Shown here one piece after another: positions 57,882 to 64,000 of a DNA stretch of 64,000 nucleotides. The stretch lies in the NCBI GenBank assembly GCA_965153455.1, contig OZ234498.1, positions 6,758,001 through 6,822,000 of the forward strand, in the 5' to 3' direction. The position numbers and the translations under genes are program-made. The notes under the pieces are model-generated. The model was given only the letters and a program-made list of their open reading frames with translations. It searched no databases and was not told the DNA's origin. Positions within the stretch are counted from its first letter, which is position 1, and every line of letters starts with the position of its first letter. Source of the DNA: Sphagnum compactum (lineage: Eukaryota; Bryophyta; Sphagnopsida; Sphagnales).

Positions 57882-58279
57882 AACCTACTTACTTCACTTA
57901 CCAAGTTAGCAGCTGCTATGACAGAGTGCATTTACTCATAAGTTATGATATGTTTGGCTTGGACTCACTGATGAAGAAGATGCCAATTCCATAAGAATCA
58001 GACTTTAAGTTCTTACAGCTCTTCAAAATGTAATGAGTGATGGGAGACTGCTTTGGTCAAGCTGTGGAAAACAATTATGGGCGTGTAAGTGAATGAAGAT
58101 CTGAAGGAAGATTTCATTAATTAATTATGTCATGTTTCTTCATGCCTGTGGAATACCATGATTTTGTATTTTTCCCATTCTGCTTCCAATTGGCTGCCTT
58201 TCTGTCACTGTGAATTATTGAGGCTCAGCAAACTGTGCAGGTGACATCGCTTATCTCTTCCTAGGTGGGTGGGGTTCAA

Positions 58280-58860
58280 TGCTGCCATTTTTTTTTGTTC
58301 TTCTGGTGAAATTTCGCCATTTGGTCAATTTCAAATTACAAATGCGAAAAATATTAGGTGCTTTTTGAAGTTTATAATTTGCCAATTTTTTTTGAAGAAA
58401 AATTTCCAAAGTCATTTATATTAGGTTTCAGTACAGTAGCCAACAATAGAGAAGGATTCTTTGAATTATTTTACTTTCATATATATCTTATTTATAGCCA
58501 AATTAATCTGGCTAAATCTTATTATGGATGATCACTACTTGGGCTATACCACACGATTGTGATAGGGTGGGTTACACCCGCCTTTTTGGTCAAATTTCAC
58601 AAGGTACTGATTTTTTTCCCAAAATGCAAAAAAAGAGTGTTTTTGGGGACTTTTGATTGCCAAAATTTGATTTGATTTTTTGGAAAGATTGACAAGTTCT
58701 ACATTAGGGTTCAACAGGTAGCAACTATATTTTTAAATGACTAAAGAAAAAAATTCTTTCATATTTTGTTTATAGCCTACATTTTGGCTTTTGTCTAAAT
58801 TGTCTCATGGATGATTGTCACTTGTACTACATCACAAAATTGAAAGGAATAAAAAACTGG
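58280..58860 (+). repeat. Family C (TAGCCAAA family), two copies in tandem
   Basis: Copy 1 (about 58,280-58,625) holds TAGCCAACAATAGAGAAGGATTC, TACTTTCATATATATC, TTATAGCCAAATTAATCTGGCTAAATC and GGATGATCACTACTTGGGCTATA. Copy 2 (about 58,626-58,860) repeats the order: GCAACTATATTT, TTCTTTCATATTTTG, TATAGCC...GGCT and GGATGATTGTCACTTGTACTACATCACAAAATTG. Both also share an upstream TTGCCAA(A)TTT block. The close pairing suggests either insertion into an existing copy or unequal duplication. Confidence 0.75.
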
Positions 58861-59490
58861 GTACAGCATGAGTCACCCTATGATCTCAAGCCCCGGCAAT
58901 GCCAAGAACTTAAGTTTCCTAATCATGGATGAAGTATGATAGATAGGGTGGTGAGCAAACACTTAAAAACTCAAATGAGGTTGAATTCTCACAAATTGTT
59001 CCTCTTATTCTGAAGCTCAAAGAACATTTTTAGTCCTCCAGCTAGCGCCCCCAATCTTGAAAAAATCTCTCAATTCAGTAAAGGAATGGGCAAAATATGG
59101 GATGTTTGGTGTAAAGGGATTCAATGTTCGACGATGAGTGACTGAAAATCAGATTAGGATTTTGAGCTTAAGATCTTTGATTGTTACATCTTTGCCTCTG
59201 GAATACACAGAAGTTTTGTAAAGCCTTAGTTGGCGCACCCATCTGGTTTCAAATTGCTCAAAACGGACTCAAAATGAGGAAGATATGAGGCTGGAACTAA
59301 AGAGGGGTTTAGATCTATTTTTTCAAAAAAATTGAAACAAACTATCACTCATCCTCTTCCTGTGTTTTCTGTGTTGCTCTTTTGCTTGTGACACTCAAAG
59401 AACTTTTGTAGCCCTCCAGTTTGCACATCCAATGACCAAAAAAATTGATCAATTTGGCTAAGGAATTAGGAAGATACTCAAAAATGTTCA
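58861..59490 (+). repeat. Repeated block with CTCAAAGAAC...CCTCCAG, 378-bp spacing
   Basis: CTCAAAGAACATTTTTAGTCCTCCAG at 59,016 and CTCAAAGAACTTTTGTAGCCCTCCAG at 59,394 are each followed by a CCAAT word, AAAAAA(A)T, a TCAAT word and AAGGAAT. Between them GCTCAAAACGGACTCAAAATGAGGAAGATAT recurs from 46,388. This is a decayed dispersed or tandem repeat. Confidence 0.55.
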
Positions 59491-60130
59491 ATGATAGGTA
59501 CATGTTTGGTGATGGGCGGTTCTACCCTAGGCAGAGAAGAAGCAATATTGCTGCTGTCAAGCAGGACACCTCTCATCATCCATGATCCTATTTACAATTT
59601 GTTAAAAGTGAGAAGCATAGCCATGGTAGAGAGCAAAAGAAAATATTACGGTAGGAGCAACTATGAGGAGCTAGAAGAGGGGTAAGAGCATGCAGATGCC
59701 ACCATAATTGGTACTCAAGATATTGTTTTTGGGAAAACTAAGATCACCCACCCAGCTACAAGAGAGATGAAACTTAGATTCTTGGCATTTTAGCCTGAGA
59801 GTACCACCCTTGAGTCCATAGGCTATAGGCTCAAGGAAATTGTACCACATCTAGTTACCTAGTTGCAGCAAGCTTCCCCAAATTACTTCTGTCACCCATT
59901 AGATGAATGCAAACCACAGGAATTGATGTATTAACTGCAGTCAAGTAGCATGACTCAATGAGAGCATGTTGTGGATATTTTGATGAAAACCACCAAACCC
60001 CCTGTAAGCTCTCACAAACCATGATGAGACACTAGTAACTACTCCATTGCTCAGAATGAATTCATCTGTGCTCTCTTAGAATGACACCAGGAGCAATCTT
60101 TCTACAAGGACACCCACACCCTGCCTAAAG
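59491..60130. other. Intergenic; unrecognised 64-codon frame
   Basis: The frame at 59,491-59,685 (+) begins MIGTCLVMGGSTLGREEAIL. It shows no domain that I know and no clear exon partners. Confidence 0.3.
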
Positions 60131-60215
60131 GATTGGGATTAGTTGATTAGTACAAACTTAAGGTCTTGCATTGGATAGTAAAGAGAGGTTTGAGGTTCAA
60201 TCCTTGATAGTTTCA
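60131..60215 (+). repeat. Possible tRNA-derived (SINE-like) promoter boxes
   Basis: TTAGTTGATTAGTAC at about 60,139-60,153 resembles a pol III A box. GGTTCAATCC at 60,194-60,203 matches the B box GGTTCGANTCC except for one missing base. The spacing of about 45-55 bp and the poor pairing of the flanks rule out an intact tRNA gene. No tail or target duplication was identified. Confidence 0.25.
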
Positions 60216-61905
60216 AAGGGGAAATCATTCATTCTCTCCCAAACCAATTCGTGATGGTCTCACTTTCCTTTTCCAATCTCCAATGGTCTCGCTTTCTCAT
60301 CCAATCACCTAAATTGCTGGTGAAGCAAATTATGGTGCAAATCTCCTCCTTAAAGATAAAGGGGTTTGCCGTCATCCCCCTGAGAGAGCTTGTAAATCTT
60401 TGTGGTGAAGGTTCCACCTTGGTAACCTATCTTGTAAACCTTACTACATCCAGCTCACACCATCTAATTAGATATCTACCTAAGTAGTAAATCAATAAGT
60501 ATCGTAAGTAAATGGGTAGATAATGTAAATGAATATGCTATTTACGGAGGAAGGCAACTTGGTGATTACTAGGTAGACTGATAAGCGTGGATGTTTGATA
60601 TCTAACCATTATGAAGCTAACCATTACGGCATACAGGAATTCAACAAATAAGTGTTTCTCATTCACATATCATCCATCCATCCTGCATGGTGCACTGATG
60701 GGTGCTGGGTTCACTTTGGCCATAGTTGTTGTGGTCATAAATCCATCCTCATGAGTTGCCTTGCTACTCCGACAACATGTGTCTCAAATCTTTTTTGCTT
60801 TAAATTGAAGATGTCGAACAAGCAGTACAAAATGTTTATTATACCTATGTAGTAAAAATGTTACTTTTTAACAAGTCAACAACCACCTTTGTTCACAACA
60901 AATGGGACTCTCAATTGACAGGCACTTGTTGGCTTTGTACCTCCAACAAGAAGATTAGAGCCCGTCCCACATAACCATTTACAACTCAAAATAAAAAGAA
61001 GTCAGAAGTGGATGGGAATTTTTGCAAGAAATTGTTGCTACTTCATGAAATGAAAAGAATGAAATAATTTGTGAGGTATTGGAATGGACTTATTACACCT
61101 GGTGATGGTAGAAATGGTCACACTATTGTAGGCGACTGATGTTCAGCACAAAATAATTTGCAAAAGTTCTTGTTTTAAAAAGGGAAAATCGTATTCATAT
61201 TTGTTGAAATTGTTGAGAATTGAACTCCCAACTTACGAAAATTTATTAAAAGTATGGAACAAAAGTTGGGCTTTGCATAGTTGTTCCTCATATGTTAAAT
61301 TAAATTTGAAACTGCCTAATCTCATTTTCTTAAATAGAAAAATATTTGACAAAGAAATGACAAACATCAGTCTTAGGTACAGTATTTCCCAGATATCTAT
61401 TTATTAGTGTTTCCTGGTTCTTTGATTGTGTTATAATGACCTCTGGTTGTAAGGTTTGGTTTTTTTGGCTTGGGTTTTGGCGGGGGGACTGGTGGATGCT
61501 TGATGACATCTCTAAAACCTGCCCAACACTAGTATCTGTGACTGTTGGCCAGTTCCAGGTTTTGTGCCAGTTCTTAGGCCAGTTCTTTTCTCATGAGAGA
61601 AAGTGGGAACTGGAAGGCCCTTTACTTTATGAAGTGAAAACAAACAAAATAACACATCTTGATTCTTGGGTGGTTTCCAACAACGAGATTATAAATTTAC
61701 ATCAATAGAGATGCAAGACTACGAAAAAGAACATTTTCTTAGTGTTGGGAATGTGCAGATTTGTGGTGTTGCCATTTCGTATGTATGGCTTAGTGCGACA
61801 GTGAGGGGGGCATTCCTCTTTGGTTATTATGTCACAAAAAAGGAAGGGGCAACTTATTTCAGAAGTTTGCCAACTTTATGGTTACATAACAAATTAACTA
61901 ACAAA
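60216..61905. other. Intergenic; family A-like fragment near 60,400-60,740
   Basis: CTATCTACC/GTAAATGGGTAG words at 60,470-60,520 and CATGGTGCACTGATGGGTGCTGGGTTCACTTTGGCC at 60,687-60,722 match the end of family A at 18,330-18,370. The rest is AT-rich with unrecognised short frames at 61,436-61,998. Confidence 0.45.
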
Positions 61906-62033
61906 GCAACAAGTGTACATTTCCAAGTTGTTAAGCTATCAATTCTGCTATTTCAAATTACAACACAGAGCAACAAATGTACATCTCCAAGTTGCTAAGC
62001 TATCAATTCTACTACTTCAAATTACAACACAAA
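61906..62033 (+). repeat. 63-bp tandem duplication
   Basis: CAACAAGTGTACATTTCCAAG at 61,908 is repeated as CAACAAATGTACATCTCCAAG at 61,971. Both continue through AGCTATCAATTCT and TTCAAATTACAACACA with about 90% identity by eye, so the duplication is fairly recent. Confidence 0.85.
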
Positions 62034-63589
62034 GATAGAGGACTTCAAAGGATCATATCACTCTTGATCTCCTCTCAAGAGGCAATTGGGCATGAATGTG
62101 GTAATTCATTTGTAACAACAACACCACGATTGACTAATCCCCATTTTCAACATATCCTTCCCTTTGTAAGTTGTACAGAGAATAATATGGGACTAGACGT
62201 TTGCAACATTTGATCTCCATAACACACAAGTGCCCTCAAATCCCCATTTTCCCCATAACTCCAATGACATCACTGGTACTCTCATCCAAAGTAGATTGCC
62301 TGAAAGTTACCCACATAACTCACAAGACCTTACAACAGAATGAAGACAGCCACCATGCCTACTCATGAGATCTTTAGATTCTCTCATCACTTCCCTTGGA
62401 CATGTCTTGGACTTCTAACACTAAACTTTTTGCACCTTTCTTGAAGTTCATAGCATAGTAGAAGATTGTACTTCATGAATGGTACAAAAATCAAACAAAA
62501 GGGCATTCTTCACCAACTTTTCAACAAACCATTCTCAACACATTAAAACTAAAACCATGCAATTTCATTAATTTGAAAAGAAAAACTTAACTCTCTTTGT
62601 CCCCGTCCCTAGGGCCATGTACATCATCCTTCTTAAAGCTTTCCTTTGACACCATTCTTCTTTTCTCCATAAACCATAGCACCAACCACCCTCTAGAGAC
62701 ATGATTCACATTCCCCATAAAAACCATCCATCATGCAACAAAAAACCCACTCCATCACTGAAAACAACACATTCCCGTTGCTCCATTAAAAAACAAACAA
62801 CAAACACACTAACCTACAAACAAACAAACAAACAACACCCAAATGTAAAAAAAAACACAAACTTTTGAATTCCATACTTCTTAATGATGAATAACCACTC
62901 CGAATTTTGCCATCATCTATCACCCATCCACAATTAGGGTTTTCATATCCCATCCATGCTCATCCACATAAACTTTTTGCCACTGTTTTAGGTCACAATT
63001 AGCCCATCCTATCACATTGATGATGAAAACTTTTCAAACCTCAATAAAACAAAGCATCCAAAAAAGGGGGAAAGAAAGGTACAAGATGGATGGACCCAAG
63101 TATTGGAGTTCAGTGTGCGTATGTATACTTGAGCTTCATTATCACTTGTAAAGGGTATCAGGAAACGGTTTCAACCATTGTGTTGTTAAGGAGCACATTT
63201 CTCCTTCTATTTTTGTTTAAAGGTTGAAAAGTTGTGCCCACATGGCATTATTCTTTTTAAGTGATACAATGTTTCATGCATAATGTGTTAATGTGCAATA
63301 TTTTAGGATTCATGCTTAAGAAAATAAAAACTCAATATTTTGAGAAATTAGGCAATTTTCAGCCAATTAAAAAAAAATTAGACACACCTATATGGCAGTG
63401 ATTAAGTACTTTCTCTTTGATTTATTTTCGGCCTGACTTGGTAGGTAGGTTGCAGTCAATGTAACCTTCGTACCAAGTCAGTGCAATATATGTATATATA
63501 TATTTGCAAATTTTCACATCATCCAGACACAAAAAGAAAGAAAAGAAAAAAAGCCATTGCAACAAATACAAAGACTTTGATCACATTAT
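62034..63589. other. Intergenic, no gene recognised
   Basis: The segment is A/C-rich with simple AAAC/ACAAAC runs at 62,785-62,835 and a TATATGTATATATATAT tract at about 63,487-63,503. No coding sequence is recognised. Confidence 0.45.
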
Positions 63590-63775
63590 GATGATTTTAT
63601 TTTTTTGAAAATAGCCATAATTAGACAATAAGTTCCAGCATGTCACCAAAATACAGCACAATTCCTAAACTTTTCTACTTTCCTCTCTGACCCTGTAGCC
63701 AAATTTGGCAAAGTCATCTTGTGAGTGATCACCAAGCCACCCACCTCACAAATTTGATACAAAAAAACACTTGTT
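63590..63775 (+). repeat. Family C (TAGCCAAA family), copy
   Basis: It contains AAGTTCCAGCATGTC, TTTTCTACTTTCCTCTCTG, TGTAGCCAAATTTGGCAAAGTC and GTGAGTGATCACCAAGCC, in the order seen at 40,180-40,345. Confidence 0.6.
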
Positions 63776-64000
63776 CCAGGTACTGAAAGGACGTATCCTA
63801 ATTCCCAGAAACCCAACAATAGTCCAAAAGAATGAGAGCTTTCTCAAATAGTTCTCATTCCTTGAACAGATTCTCACCAAATCTCACTGGAAGTACAAAC
63901 AGGTCTACTGAATTGTACAGTTTTTACCCTTTGTTTTGGCCACTCCAAACATGTCCAGCATTGACATGTTTGATCATCTCAGGTTTCATACCAGACCACT
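63776..64000. other. Window end, nothing recognised
   Basis: The last 225 bases contain no recognisable feature. Confidence 0.4.

Overview
The window is plant nuclear DNA: mostly AT-rich, CpG-poor and repeat-laden, with only two protein-coding genes that can be supported in 64 kb. Both have spliceosomal GT-AG introns. The telomere-type motif TTTAGGG occurs as short interstitial runs, and one gene is a GROWTH-REGULATING FACTOR, a family found in green plants. The low gene density and the layers of decayed retroelements suggest a large-genome land plant. The growth factor gene lacks a recognisable miR396 site, which leans (weakly) towards a fern, lycophyte or other non-seed plant; a gymnosperm is not excluded. 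The species cannot be named from this sequence.

Genes. (1) A two-exon dCTP pyrophosphatase (MazG/DCTPP1 type, 166 aa) lies on the + strand at 20,495-21,663, with a CpG-rich leader. Its phase-0 intron sits immediately before the metal-binding motif. (2) A three-exon GRF transcription factor (542 aa) lies on the - strand at 38,113-35,856, with QLQ, WRC, FFD and TQL motifs and exactly matching intron phases. Two possible extra exons lie downstream at 35,468-35,418 and from 35,324. Upstream of it are many TAGC-rich clusters and a 52-bp minisatellite.

Mobile DNA. 9.7-13.0 kb (-): a non-LTR retrotransposon (LINE) reverse transcriptase relic, split by an 889-bp solo LTR (11,509-12,397) with TG...CA ends and a 5-bp GATGG target duplication. 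26.3-28.3 kb (+): a 5' LTR with TGTTA...TAACA ends, a primer-binding site and a decayed gag-like frame. 52.9-56.8 kb (-): a Ty3/gypsy-like relic with gag-like, integrase and integrase C-terminal traces but no visible reverse transcriptase.

Repeats fill much of the rest. There are three dispersed non-coding families, called A, B and C here. There are tandem arrays with 81-bp (5.4-6.0 kb), ~220-bp (17.3-17.9 kb), 52-bp (39.3-39.6 kb), ~70-117-bp (46.8-48.0 kb) and 56-bp (49.3-49.6 kb) units, plus short tandem duplications and homopolymer runs. The two genes show no functional link to each other. I found no CRISPR array, rRNA, convincing tRNA gene or bacterial-type operon, and no clearly novel system.
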